Origin: an uncultured Ruminococcus sp.
GTDB lineage: Bacteria > Bacillota > Clostridia > Oscillospirales > Ruminococcaceae
NCBI GenBank assembly: GCA_902788785.1
Contig: CADALT010000014.1
Span: forward strand, 1 to 51,721
DNA: 51,721 nucleotides
Reading direction: 5' to 3'
A program made the translations under genes and the position numbers. Positions 16,717-25,264 of the stretch are shown one piece after another. Within the stretch, counting starts at the first letter, position 1, and each line of letters opens with the position of its first letter. The notes under the pieces were generated by a model that saw only the letters and a list, made by a program, of their open reading frames with translations, did no database searches and had not been told where the DNA came from.

Positions 16717-17805
16717 TTACTTTTTATCTGTATTGATCTGTTCTTTTTGGAACTTTGCTATCTCATGCACATATCCCGAGAATTCCTCAGAACGTGACTC
16801 AAGAAGACCGTGTGTGCCGTCCTTCATGACGTACATTTTCTTCTGTGGCGCATTGACCTTATCAAAATACTCACAAGCCATTTTGTAATTGGTCTGGTAG
16901 TCAATATCGCCGTTTATATTATAGTACGGCACCTTATAATCATATCTTCCGAACAGCGAACAATCTTTCAGCCCGTCGCCGAAGAATTCCATATAAGGCT
17001 CGATAGCAGTTTTGGCAGTGGTTATCAGCTTGAAATAATCCTTTACCATATAATTCGGGTTGAACATAAACGTCGTGAACAGATTATAGTCTGTGCCGTC
17101 CTTCATCATGCCGTAGCCGTATCTGTCCATGACCGCATTTCGTGCGCTCATCGACTCTATAGTATTACTGTCTATATCCCATTTTGCCAGTATAGCCTTG
17201 CCTTCCTCGTCGCCCTCTGTCCATTTCTGTTCTTCTGCGTAAAGCCTGCGCTCATTCTCGGTTATGTCTATGCACTGACCCGTACCGATGAAAGCCTCAT
17301 AATACTCGGGATATTCCAGCGCTAAGTTAGCCCCGAACATCGAGCCCCACGAGTGACCCAGCAGGGTGATCTTATCCTTACCCGTATAGTCCAGCAGGAA
17401 CTCGGTCATCTCCTTGCCGTCCTCAAGCATCATATCCTTGGTGATCTTTGATATTTCGCTGTTCTTATCATAGCTTTTGCCTGCACTGCGCTGATCCCAG
17501 GTAACTACCGTATACACATCGCTCCACTTTCTTGTGAAAGCATAGTCCAGATGGCTGGTAGCCGAACCCGGTCCGCCGTGGAGATAAAGCAGCACGGGGT
17601 TATCCTTATCCTGCCCGTAGATATTTATCCACTGCTTAGTGCCGTTTATATCCACATACATCGACTCGTTTATACCGCCCTTTGGCGTTCTCTTATTTAT
17701 TCCCATGCCTACCGATCTCAGTATAAAAATTACTGCTATAATAATAAGCAAAATAATTCCTATCCACTTAAACATCTTACCTATAAACCTTTTTACCTTA
17801 TTCAT
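16717..17805 (-). CDS. Membrane-anchored alpha/beta hydrolase, prolyl-aminopeptidase-like
   Basis: A 362-residue protein with one N-terminal membrane segment (about residues 13-30, WIGIILLIIIAVIFIL), then an alpha/beta hydrolase domain: oxyanion-hole HGGPGSATSHL, TWDQRSAGKS, the nucleophile elbow GHSWGSMFGAN, and the late Asp/His region with MKDGTHGLLESRSEEF. HGGPG and WDQR are typical of proline iminopeptidase-like enzymes. The active site should face outward or sit at the membrane surface. It lies between the CPBP pair and the PAP2 gene in one unit. RBS GAGAGGG upstream of the ATG at 17805. Confidence 0.88.
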   Translation of the reverse strand: MNKVKRFIGKMFKWIGIILLIIIAVIFILRSVGMGINKRTPKGGINESMYVDINGTKQWINIYGQDKDNPVLLYLHGGPGSATSHLDYAFTRKWSDVYTVVTWDQRSAGKSYDKNSEISKITKDMMLEDGKEMTEFLLDYTGKDKITLLGHSWGSMFGANLALEYPEYYEAFIGTGQCIDITENERRLYAEEQKWTEGDEEGKAILAKWDIDSNTIESMSARNAVMDRYGYGMMKDGTDYNLFTTFMFNPNYMVKDYFKLITTAKTAIEPYMEFFGDGLKDCSLFGRYDYKVPYYNINGDIDYQTNYKMACEYFDKVNAPQKKMYVMKDGTHGLLESRSEEFSGYVHEIAKFQKEQINTDKK

Positions 17806-17837
17806 TTTACTTGCCCTCTCTTTTCATCTGTTCTTTA

Positions 17838-18674
17838 TTATGCAGCATCTGGCGTGTTTTCAAAGCATTCGCCAATTTTCTTCTTCCTGAGCAGGAACAT
17901 TGATACTGCTATACCGGCAGCAAATATTGCCGCAGAGATCAATACTATACTGTGTTCTCCTGCAAGGCTGCTAACTGTCACGGTCACGTTTTTGAATACC
18001 TCGCCGTATATGAGCAGACTCAGATCAAACAGAAAATGAATGATAACATTAGCCCATATATTATGACTGCGTGCATACACCGCTGCCAGCATGAAGCCCA
18101 GGCTCATGGCATAGCCCACCTGACACAGAGTGCCGATGACATCATCCGTATATGCCAGATTGAAAAGATGCACGACACCGAACATAACGCTCGATATTAT
18201 CATTGATATTATCATGCTTTTTTTGCCTTCGCCCATGGTCTCCCTTACGAAATTCATTATAACTCCGCGGTACATGAGCTCCTCTGTCATACCTACACTT
18301 AAAAACAGTGCTGCGCTGTAAAGCAGTCCGTTAATAGCACCTATCCTAGGTGTCCCTATCTCGGTGATGCCCTTGAACGTATTTATCGTCAGCATTATAA
18401 GTGATGCAGCCGTCATCGTTCCGCCCACAACAAGACCTTTGCCAAAACTCCTGAAAGTAAACCTCAGTTTATCTCCCTGACCGAACAATACTATTACCGC
18501 AATAAGTAAGAGCGCATCTATCAGCGACGCAAGTGTGCTTTGCATATAGCGGTTCTCTATATATTTTCCGAAGCGGCTGATCACCACAGTCGAAACGGTA
18601 CTCAGCGCCAGTGCCGAAATTATGCCTGCCGCACATTTTTTCCTGCTCAATTTTTTATTCTCCTCTTTTGCCAT
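17838..18674 (-). CDS. CPBP-family intramembrane protease (second of tandem pair)
   Basis: A 278-residue protein with about eight membrane segments and the CPBP (Abi, CAAX-like) motifs: TEELMYRGVIMNF (EExxxR), MFGVVHLFN (FxxxH) and IIHFLFD (HxxxD/N region). In bacteria the family includes bacteriocin-immunity and peptide-processing proteins. I chose MAKEENKK at 18674: its ATG lies 4 nt past the stop of the preceding gene, implying translational coupling, and no good ribosome site serves the earlier ATG. The C-terminal 45 residues are almost identical to the upstream paralogue, also at DNA level. Confidence 0.88.
   Translation of the reverse strand: MAKEENKKLSRKKCAAGIISALALSTVSTVVISRFGKYIENRYMQSTLASLIDALLLIAVIVLFGQGDKLRFTFRSFGKGLVVGGTMTAASLIMLTINTFKGITEIGTPRIGAINGLLYSAALFLSVGMTEELMYRGVIMNFVRETMGEGKKSMIISMIISSVMFGVVHLFNLAYTDDVIGTLCQVGYAMSLGFMLAAVYARSHNIWANVIIHFLFDLSLLIYGEVFKNVTVTVSSLAGEHSIVLISAAIFAAGIAVSMFLLRKKKIGECFENTPDAA
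17890..17980 (-). repeat. Near-identical DNA segment shared with 18728-18820 (copy 1)
   Basis: About 90 bp encoding the last transmembrane region of both CPBP paralogues is identical or nearly so in the two genes, while the rest of the genes has diverged clearly. This points to gene conversion or strong constraint. Confidence 0.7.
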
Positions 18675-18678
18675 GGTA

Positions 18679-19500
18679 TCATACAGCCGCTGCCGCATTA
18701 TCAAAACATTCTCCTATCTTATTCTTTCTTAGCAGGAACATTGATACTGCTATACCGGCAGCAAATATTGCCGCAGAGATCAATACTATACTGTGTTCTC
18801 CTGCAAGGCTGCTAACTGTCACAGTTTCATTTTTGAATATGCCGCTGTATATCATCAGGCTGAGATCGTAGATGAAATGGATCAATATATTAGCCCATAT
18901 ATTATGGCTGCGTGCATATACAGCCGCTAGCATAAAGCCAAGGCTCATGGAATAGCCCACCTGACAAAGAGTTCCCACAACATCATCGGTACCCATACCC
19001 ATAAGGTTTATAAGATGTACGGCCCCGAACAAAAAGCTCGATATTATCATGGATGTTATCATGCTCTTTTTGCTCTCGCCCATGTTCTCCCTGACGAAAT
19101 TCATTATAACGCCACGGTACATCAGTTCCTCGGACACTCCTCCTGTCAGGAACAGTATCAAAACATACAGCAGACTGTTCATAATGCCCATCTTAGGTAT
19201 TCCGACCTCGGTTATGCCTCTGACTGTGTTTATGACCAGCATCACCACTGCCGTACCTGCCATGACACCGCCTGCAATGAGACCTTTGCCGAAGCTCTTA
19301 ACAGTAGATCTCAGCTTATCTTTCTGACCAAATAAAACTATTATCAGTATCAATGCGACCACTTCGATCAGCGCCAGCAGTACGCTTTGCAGATAAGGGT
19401 CTTCAACGCTTTTCGCCAATATACTCACAAGCACAGGAGCTGCGATAATAGTCGATACCAGCGCTGAAACAATACCTAAAATACATTTCTTTTTACTCAT
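18679..19500 (-). CDS. CPBP-family intramembrane protease (first of tandem pair)
   Basis: A 273-residue paralogue of the next gene, with SEELMYRGVIMNF, LFGAVHLINL and LIHFIYD in place of the three CPBP motifs. It starts at MSKKKCILG (19500) with GGAAGGAAAG upstream. Its end GECFDNAAAAV and the shared SSLAGEHSIVLISAAIF stretch show a recent duplication or gene conversion. It follows the PspC gene and its terminator by about 80 bp; no clear separate promoter is visible, so read-through is possible. Confidence 0.88.
   Translation of the reverse strand: MSKKKCILGIVSALVSTIIAAPVLVSILAKSVEDPYLQSVLLALIEVVALILIIVLFGQKDKLRSTVKSFGKGLIAGGVMAGTAVVMLVINTVRGITEVGIPKMGIMNSLLYVLILFLTGGVSEELMYRGVIMNFVRENMGESKKSMITSMIISSFLFGAVHLINLMGMGTDDVVGTLCQVGYSMSLGFMLAAVYARSHNIWANILIHFIYDLSLMIYSGIFKNETVTVSSLAGEHSIVLISAAIFAAGIAVSMFLLRKNKIGECFDNAAAAV
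18728..18820 (-). repeat. Near-identical DNA segment shared with 17890-17980 (copy 2)
   Basis: Second copy of the stretch, for example aggaacattgatactgctat (18732 onward), in the first CPBP gene of the pair. Confidence 0.7.
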
Positions 19501-19578
19501 TTTCTTTACTTTCCTTCCATTTGCCCTGTTCAAAGGTCTTTATTTTCCATAATTTACCTGTTTATTTTTCAGAAAAAA

Positions 19579-19601
19579 TCCCCCGCCGCACTGACGGGGG
19601 A
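19579..19601 (-). terminator. Terminator after pspC
   Basis: A 7-bp GC stem TCCCCCG / CGGGGGA followed by TTTTTTC on the minus strand, 9 bp after the PspC stop. It may split the envelope cluster into two expression blocks. Confidence 0.85.
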
Positions 19602-19609
19602 CAAACTCA

Positions 19610-19792
19610 TCAAGCCTCGGGCAGTACAAGTGCTGCTGCGATGTAGGCTATAACTCCCACGCCTGTGGTACAAGCTATAACTACCGATGCGATACGCACG
19701 ATACCCACATCAATATTAAGATATGCAGCCAGTCCTGTGCATACACCTGCGATCATTGCGCCTTCTCTTATCCTGTACAGCTTCTTATTCAT
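19610..19792 (-). CDS. PspC-domain small membrane protein
   Basis: A 60-residue stand-alone PspC domain: KKLYRIREGAMIAGVCTGLA (cytoplasmic start and first half-helix), AAYLNIDVGIVRIASVV and a final membrane segment GVIAYIAAALVLPEA. PspC proteins sense or respond to envelope stress; in Firmicutes they occur near PadR/DUF4097 genes, as here. ATG with GAAAGGAAGAG upstream. It lies 30 bp after the reductase gene. Confidence 0.9.
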   Translation of the reverse strand: MNKKLYRIREGAMIAGVCTGLAAYLNIDVGIVRIASVVIACTTGVGVIAYIAAALVLPEA

Positions 19793-19822
19793 AGTTTCTC
19801 TTCCTTTCTGTTATAGATGATA

Positions 19823-20512
19823 TTATTTCCACGGACGGCCGTTTCCCAGCCAACCGTTCTTCTCCCAGTATTCTTTGTCATGTTCGTTCCAGCCGTTTTT
19901 CTGCATCATACGCATCAGCATGAACATTGCCTTGGTTTTTAAGGGCGGTGTTACTTTGCCGCAGCTGCGCTTTATGCTTTGGGCTATGCGGTCTGTGGAG
20001 TTTTCGAGCGAGCGTTTCTTTTTATCGCTGACCTGATCCCAGTTTGCCGCCGCCACGGGCATACCCAGTTTATATATCTTTCCGACGCCCCAGTTGAACA
20101 GGCTGTCTGCCATATCCTTATTGGCAGAGCCCACACCTGCGCCCGATGCGGTGGCTATGCACACGCCCTGCTTTTTAAACATCGCTTTTTCGGGACGGTG
20201 CGCCATCCATCTGTATCCGTAGTGATCGAGCATAGCTTTCATGGCACCTGTGACATGATACACATATACGGGGCTTGCCAGTATGATGACATCGGCTTCG
20301 TCGATATACTTGGTTATCTGCGAGACCTTACTGTAATGGGGACATTTGTCCTCGCCTTCAAGAAAACATCTTGTACAGCCCACACAGAATTCTCCCAGAT
20401 CCTTTGGCAGAAAAAGCTCTGTCAGCTCTCCGCCGATCTTGGTGCCCAGCATATGGGCTATATGATAAGTCGAACCATGATGGCTCTGCCCGTTTATGAT
20501 GACCGTTTTCAT
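19823..20512 (-). CDS. Flavodoxin-type NADPH-dependent FMN reductase
   Basis: A 229-residue flavoprotein. The N-terminal MKTVIINGQSHHGSTYHIA is the phosphate-binding loop for FMN; FCVGCTRCFLEGEDKCPHY is the Cys-containing block of iron-sulfur flavoprotein/NAD(P)H oxidoreductases of this type, and ASPVYVYHVTGAMKAMLDH is the conserved flavin-side helix. Its ATG at 20512 follows the stop of the upstream DUF4097 gene by one base (TAACATG), so it is translationally coupled. Its redox substrate is unknown; presence in an envelope cluster is unusual. Confidence 0.85.
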   Translation of the reverse strand: MKTVIINGQSHHGSTYHIAHMLGTKIGGELTELFLPKDLGEFCVGCTRCFLEGEDKCPHYSKVSQITKYIDEADVIILASPVYVYHVTGAMKAMLDHYGYRWMAHRPEKAMFKKQGVCIATASGAGVGSANKDMADSLFNWGVGKIYKLGMPVAAANWDQVSDKKKRSLENSTDRIAQSIKRSCGKVTPPLKTKAMFMLMRMMQKNGWNEHDKEYWEKNGWLGNGRPWK

Positions 20513-20513
20513 G

Positions 20514-21287
20514 TTATTCGGTATCTCCCTGCTCTGCGGCATCTCCGATATCTGCCTGATCCTTGGTTTCTGCGGCATCAGCCTCTTCATTGGTATCCCT
20601 GATATACTCTATGTTTACCTTACCTATGCCGTGTGAGGTTTTCAGCGAATATTTTCCGCTGTGCAGCGATGGGTCTTCGTGAAGCACAAGATCCACATCT
20701 CCCACGCCGCCCTTGACACTGATATTGCCCTGTACCTTACCGTCGAAACGGATATTTCCCGTGCCGCCTGCTATATCAAGACCTGCGGTGGAAGTATTCT
20801 CCGCCTTGACGTTGCCGACACCCGACTTTATCTCCAGCGGTCCGCTTTCAAGACCCGTTATGGTCACATTGCCCACGCCGCTCTCAAGACGTGTCAGCTT
20901 CTGCACCTTCATGTCTTCTATTTTCAGGTTCGACTGACCCGATCTTATATTGGCGCTCTCACATTTTACTGCACCGATAACTGCATTTCCCAGTCCGATA
21001 TCGGCGTTGAAGCTCTCATAAAGCTTGCCTGGCAGCCCCACCTTGCAGGTAGCCTGGCGGAAGGGGTCTCTCAGTACGATATCCAGCACCGAGGGTCTTT
21101 TCAGCTTTATGCGAAGTATATCGCCCAGCGCCTCGACCTCCGAACCCTCGGGCACGTTCCTGCACTCGATATGCGCCAGATCATCTTCACTTTCGTAAAC
21201 GATCAGATTTGCTGCGGTACAGGTTATGTACACTGCCGAAAATTCCTTTGCCGAAATGTCCTTGATAATATCTGTTGTTGCTCCCAT
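20514..21287 (-). CDS. DUF4097 beta-repeat protein, no membrane anchor
   Basis: A 257-residue protein of short beta repeats each bearing a turn such as DIGLGN, ESGVGN, KSGVGN, AGGTGN, KGGVGD, as in the DUF4097 (putative adhesin) family that forms a beta solenoid. Unlike its two paralogues nearby it has no N-terminal membrane segment, so it may be cytoplasmic. The C-end is very acidic (EEADAAETKDQADIGDAAEQ). AAAGGAGG precedes the ATG. DUF4097 proteins often follow PadR and DUF1700 genes; their role is thought to be in envelope homeostasis but is not settled. Confidence 0.85.
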   Translation of the reverse strand: MGATTDIIKDISAKEFSAVYITCTAANLIVYESEDDLAHIECRNVPEGSEVEALGDILRIKLKRPSVLDIVLRDPFRQATCKVGLPGKLYESFNADIGLGNAVIGAVKCESANIRSGQSNLKIEDMKVQKLTRLESGVGNVTITGLESGPLEIKSGVGNVKAENTSTAGLDIAGGTGNIRFDGKVQGNISVKGGVGDVDLVLHEDPSLHSGKYSLKTSHGIGKVNIEYIRDTNEEADAAETKDQADIGDAAEQGDTE

Positions 21288-21330
21288 TTTGTTTTCCTCC
21301 TTTAGTTTTTGTCACATCGTTTCTGTTATT

Positions 21331-22203
21331 CTATTTTCCATAGTTTATCGTTATCTTACCTGTGCCTTCATCTGTTCTGACTGAATACTTGCTGCCAAAA
21401 TCAGACTTCGGATTTGTAAGATCAAGTGTGCAACTGCCCGAACCGGAGTCGATACTTATATCTCCGTTGATAGTTCCCAAGTATTCCATGCTGCCCGAAC
21501 CTGTCTGTGCATTCAGACCTGTCGAAGTCACATTATTAAAATGAGTACTGCCCGAGCCTGAATCCAATGTCAGCTTGCCGCATTCCGTATCGTCCACATG
21601 AATACTTCCCGAGCCGCTTTCTATTTGAAGTTTACCCTCGGTCTTTAAATCACCGATCACGACAGCACCTGAGCCCGTATCTAAAGCTGCGCTGCCGCAG
21701 GATACATCTGCAAGCTGCACTCCGCCCGAGCCTGTAGCGGCTATAAGATCACCTTTTATAGCTATATCGCTTATTTGCGAAGTCCCCGAGCCTGTATCGA
21801 GGTTAATGCTATCGTATTCCTTTTCGGGAAGCTCCACTAACCATTCGGAATGCTTAGTCAGGTCGCTGAAGTCCACATGGAAGAAATAGCGCTTCTTACC
21901 GGACCTTATCTGAAGCTTGCCGCCTGTCAGAAGTACTGTCGAGCCTTCGGGAACATCTGTACCTGTGATATGCGCCTTGTTATCGCTGCTTTTTGTTATG
22001 GTAAGCTCGGAAGGGCCATTATGCACGCTGATGCTTTTTATATCATCTGCCGAGAACTCTTCGTTCACGTTTATCACCCTGCCGCTGTAGTCTCTGCCCA
22101 TCGCACCGTACATTGCAGCGCCGCCCATGAACACTGCCGCACCTGCGATAATAAATATCTTTGCCAAGGTATTGCCTTTTCTTGCAGGTTTATTCTCCAT
22201 CAT
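21331..22203 (-). CDS. DUF4097 beta-repeat protein, membrane-anchored, GSG-rich
   Basis: A 290-residue protein with an N-terminal membrane segment (IFIIAGAAVFMGGAAMYGAM) and an outward beta solenoid whose turns are strikingly regular: DTGSGT, ATGSGG, DTGSGA, ESGSGS, DSGSGS, QTGSGS, DSGSGS. It ends KITINYGK, the usual last strand. The start MMENKP at 22203 is preceded by GGGAGG. It shares order and ELPEKEYDS / LPEKEYES wording with the paralogue at 23511, showing descent from a common gene. Confidence 0.87.
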   Translation of the reverse strand: MMENKPARKGNTLAKIFIIAGAAVFMGGAAMYGAMGRDYSGRVINVNEEFSADDIKSISVHNGPSELTITKSSDNKAHITGTDVPEGSTVLLTGGKLQIRSGKKRYFFHVDFSDLTKHSEWLVELPEKEYDSINLDTGSGTSQISDIAIKGDLIAATGSGGVQLADVSCGSAALDTGSGAVVIGDLKTEGKLQIESGSGSIHVDDTECGKLTLDSGSGSTHFNNVTSTGLNAQTGSGSMEYLGTINGDISIDSGSGSCTLDLTNPKSDFGSKYSVRTDEGTGKITINYGK

Positions 22204-22282
22204 ATCGAATCCTCCCATTATTCTCTTCCTATGTCTCCTGTTGTTTCTTTTATATTATACACTTAAATTCATTAAATAGTCC

Positions 22283-23092
22283 TTAACTGTAAGCAGGTTC
22301 GGTCTCTATCGATCTTTCCGATGTTGCTTTTCTAAGCTGTATCATCGCCGATATGAAGAGTATCAGGCAAACGCCTACTTCAAATACGCTCATCCATATG
22401 GTGTTATCCGCCTTAACAAGTTCCTTAGCAGGGTCTGCAAAACATTTCCAGAAAGAACCTGTGAAATCCACCAGACCATGTAGTATCACGCAGGACCAGA
22501 TGTTCTTTGAACGGTAGTATACCACGCAGAAGAAGCAGCCGATAAATACCGCATATATGACCTGCGCCAGTGTTGCCATTATCAGCTGAGGATTACCGGT
22601 AAGATTCAGCAGATGTATCGCACCGAATATCGAGGAAGAAACTATCATCGAGATGAAAAGTCCCTTTCTCGACTCACCCAGACGCTCCTTGAAAACGTTG
22701 AAGAACACTCCTCTGAATATCATGTCCTCTGCAAGTCCAACGCCCATCGTTTGCAGGAATGTTACACATATCCTGACAAATGCCGCTGAAAATGTGATCT
22801 CGGGATGCATATATTCCGTGAACAAATTTGCGATGATAACTATGAACATCAGTCCACCATAGCGGAACATACCGTCTTTAAGTCCTTTAGTTCCGAAACC
22901 CAGATCAATATCGTATGACTTTTTCATCTTGAAGTATGCTGCGATAAATACGAGTATCTGCACCGCCAATGTCAGCAGATCCTGAATATTCTTATTATCC
23001 GTCAGACTATTGGCTATGATCATCAGCAGGAAGTATCCCACCAGCAAACAAAAACCAAACACCGTACCCTTGACTAAACTTTTCTTTTCCAT
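22283..23092 (-). CDS. CPBP-family intramembrane protease (third copy)
   Basis: A 269-residue multi-spanning protein with AEDMIFRGVFFNVF (EDxxFR variant of EExxxR), IFGAIHLLNL (FxxxH) and ILHGLVDFTG, so the likely catalytic Glu/His set is kept. It is more diverged than the tandem pair at 17838-19500. Located between two small membrane protein genes and a DUF4097 gene in the same direction. RBS GAGGGAAAG. Candidate for processing or protecting against a peptide (inference). Confidence 0.88.
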   Translation of the reverse strand: MEKKSLVKGTVFGFCLLVGYFLLMIIANSLTDNKNIQDLLTLAVQILVFIAAYFKMKKSYDIDLGFGTKGLKDGMFRYGGLMFIVIIANLFTEYMHPEITFSAAFVRICVTFLQTMGVGLAEDMIFRGVFFNVFKERLGESRKGLFISMIVSSSIFGAIHLLNLTGNPQLIMATLAQVIYAVFIGCFFCVVYYRSKNIWSCVILHGLVDFTGSFWKCFADPAKELVKADNTIWMSVFEVGVCLILFISAMIQLRKATSERSIETEPAYS

Positions 23093-23126
23093 TTCTTACT
23101 TTCCCTCACTAAACTAAAATATATCT

Positions 23127-23285
23127 TTATTTTGAAGGCATAACAAACGACATCATATGCATACCCATTCCGCTGTGTTCCATCACTATCAGCACAGTCA
23201 GCATTATCATTGCCACACAGGCTGCTATCCTCATCCCCGACGGTGAAACTATTGCCTGAAATATGTCTCTGTTAGTCTTCTTCAT
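23127..23285 (-). CDS. Small Met/His-rich membrane protein (52 aa)
   Basis: A 52-residue reading frame found by eye: MKKTNRDIFQAIVSPSG, one hydrophobic helix (RIAACVAMIMLTVLIVM) and the tail EHSGMGMHMMSFVMPSK. The ATG at 23285 has AAGGGAAAAGAC upstream. Ten Met and two His in 52 residues is unusual and could bind a metal, but that is a guess. It fits the 190-bp space between the CPBP gene and the next small gene in the same direction, so it is likely real. Confidence 0.6.
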   Translation of the reverse strand: MKKTNRDIFQAIVSPSGMRIAACVAMIMLTVLIVMEHSGMGMHMMSFVMPSK

Positions 23286-23315
23286 GTCTTTTCCCTTGCC
23301 TTTCATGTACTATCT

Positions 23316-23477
23316 CTAAACGTTTTGTTCTGTCTCCTGCATACAAACAGCCACGCTGTCTGCCGTCTCTTGTTTTGCAGCCTTTATAGCCGCTGCACTT
23401 GCTATCACAAAAAGTATCGTGCAGATAAGGGTCAGCACAACCCCGTAAACTGCTCTTTTTATATTATTTGTTTTCAT
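23316..23477 (-). CDS. Small single-span membrane protein (53 aa)
   Basis: A 53-residue reading frame: MKTNNIKRAVYGVVLTLICT begins a positively charged start and a hydrophobic helix (about residues 10-30), followed by a polar acidic tail KAAKQETADSVAVCMQETEQNV. The ATG at 23477 has AAGGGG upstream. It could be a signal-peptide-like precursor or a small regulatory membrane protein. It lies 33 bp after the DUF4097 gene stop, in the same direction as the cluster. Unknown function. Confidence 0.6.
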   Translation of the reverse strand: MKTNNIKRAVYGVVLTLICTILFVIASAAAIKAAKQETADSVAVCMQETEQNV

Positions 23478-23510
23478 GACTGTGCGCCCCTTTCTGCCTG
23501 ATATTATTAT

Positions 23511-24374
23511 TTACTCTTCATCTGCATAATTGATATCCAGATCGCCTATGCCGCCCTGTGTATTTACTCTATAATTGTTCTTCTCAAAGTCAGCCTTGGT
23601 ATTTTCAAGGAATATATCGCAGTTGCCTACACCGCATTTTGCATCTATATTACCTTTTACGTTTCCTGAGAAGACCAGATTACCGACACCGACATCGACC
23701 TTGAGTCCGCTTGTTGCGGCACTTTCTATATTTATCTCGCCAACACCGACTTTTGCTTCGAGAGTACCGCCTGTTCTGAGTTCGCCTGCCTCCATATGAC
23801 CTGTTGCGACCTGGAGTTTCACGCCATATTTACAGGTAAAGTTTGTAAGCGTTGCATCGCCTGCGCCGACATTTATATCAGCCTTGCCGCAGGTAACATC
23901 ATATGCATAGAACTCGCCTGCGCCTGCATCTACGCTAAAGCTTTCGTACTCTTTTTCAGGCAGTTCGATGGTCAGCTGCATACTGTCGTCCCAGTCGAAC
24001 GGTCCTACATTATCATTCACAACACGGATATTCAATACTCCGCCGCTTGTCTCGACATTATAATCATTCGGCACGTTCGTGCCGTTTACGTGTACCTTAT
24101 CATCAGCGCTTTTTACCAGAGTAACATTGCCCACGCCAACATCTATATTGACATTTTTGATGTTCTCTGCACTGTATTCTTCACTCTGAGTATCAGCTTC
24201 CATAACGTCGATCTTTTCTTCGTACTTATCGCCCACGATACTACCGAAGATACCGCCTGCCACGAAAAGTACTGCGCCTGTGATGATCATTCCGACTGCC
24301 AGCTTGTTCCATGCACGTCTTCTTTCGCTAACAAGATGGTTCATCTCTTTTTCTCTAAGCTCGAAATCGTTCAT
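23511..24374 (-). CDS. DUF4097 beta-repeat protein, membrane-anchored, GVGN-rich
   Basis: A 287-residue protein: cytoplasmic N-terminus MNDFELREKEMNHLVSERRR, one membrane segment (VGMIITGAVLFVAGGIFGSI), then a beta solenoid with turns DVGVGN, DAGAGE, NVGAGD, KVGVGE, DVGVGN, KCGVGN. Its ATG overlaps the stop of the DUF1700 gene by one base (TGATG), so the two are translated together, which supports a joint function. The PadR-DUF1700-DUF4097 order is a known conserved trio. Confidence 0.9.
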   Translation of the reverse strand: MNDFELREKEMNHLVSERRRAWNKLAVGMIITGAVLFVAGGIFGSIVGDKYEEKIDVMEADTQSEEYSAENIKNVNIDVGVGNVTLVKSADDKVHVNGTNVPNDYNVETSGGVLNIRVVNDNVGPFDWDDSMQLTIELPEKEYESFSVDAGAGEFYAYDVTCGKADINVGAGDATLTNFTCKYGVKLQVATGHMEAGELRTGGTLEAKVGVGEINIESAATSGLKVDVGVGNLVFSGNVKGNIDAKCGVGNCDIFLENTKADFEKNNYRVNTQGGIGDLDINYADEE

Positions 24375-25264
24375 CAGAAGGTCCCCTTTCCTGTAAATTT
24401 GTTCCAAAGGTTCTTGACGCCGCTCATCATCTTCTTGCAAAGATCAACCGAAAGTCTTACCAGAGGTCTGCCGAATCTTATGCAAAGTCCTGTGATAACA
24501 AGACCTGCGCCCAGCATCATGATACCCTCGGGAGGATTAGTGAATACCTCTATCGCACCGCCTATCAGCAGACCAAATGCTGTTGCTGCGATACATACCA
24601 CCAGGCTGAATATAAGTGCGATGGCTGTTATCACCAGCGAGAATACTGTTGCCAGTACGCTTATCCAGATGGGGAAGGTCAGCACGATGATGATTATTTT
24701 CAGCGCTGTTTTATTTCTGCTGCTGTTATTGGGTGCGCTGAAAGTTGAATTAATGGAAGAGCCTATATCTGAGCTTCTGAAATTGTTGAAACCGTCTCTT
24801 GCATAGTTGTATGCGGTGTGCATGGAGTCCTTGAAGTTGTCCCTTGCACTGTTGAACGAATCGTAGAAACCGCTGCCCTTCTGTGCGCCTGTGTTGGGTG
24901 CACCGTAATTGTAGTTGTAATTGTAATTATAACCTGTATTTGCGCCGTTTACGTTCTGTGTATCTGTCTCTTTGCCTACTTCTTCAAACTCAATATCCTG
25001 AGCCTGTTCAGCCTTAGGATTCTTTATTACCTCACCTACTGCGAACTCTGCATCGCCGTCAACGTGTATGCCGCTGTCGATGAGTATCTCTCTTGCAAGT
25101 TCCTCGGGAGTTCCCAGTGAGTTAGCTGTCTGCTCATCGCTGCCGTAACCCGAATCCAGGAAGATCTCCTCGTAATAACTAAGTGCATCCTCAATATCGC
25201 TCTGGGGCAGTCCGCCTTTTTCAAGGTTATACCTCAGGCTTGTAAGATATTCAAGTCTGTTCAT
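24374..25264 (-). CDS. DUF1700 (HAAS-like) membrane protein
   Basis: A 296-residue protein. The N-terminal MNRLEYLTSLRYNLEKGGLP with DIEDALSYYEEIFLDSG and LGTPEELAREIL is the DUF1700/HAAS helical domain that accompanies PadR regulators. A Tyr/Asn-rich linker (about residues 107-125, repeats of NY) leads to a C-terminal half with about four membrane segments (ALKIIIIVLTFPIWISVLA onward). Its start overlaps the PadR gene end by 14 bp, and its stop overlaps the DUF4097 start. Likely transmits an envelope signal to PadR (inference from family context). Confidence 0.88.
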   Translation of the reverse strand: MNRLEYLTSLRYNLEKGGLPQSDIEDALSYYEEIFLDSGYGSDEQTANSLGTPEELAREILIDSGIHVDGDAEFAVGEVIKNPKAEQAQDIEFEEVGKETDTQNVNGANTGYNYNYNYNYGAPNTGAQKGSGFYDSFNSARDNFKDSMHTAYNYARDGFNNFRSSDIGSSINSTFSAPNNSSRNKTALKIIIIVLTFPIWISVLATVFSLVITAIALIFSLVVCIAATAFGLLIGGAIEVFTNPPEGIMMLGAGLVITGLCIRFGRPLVRLSVDLCKKMMSGVKNLWNKFTGKGTF

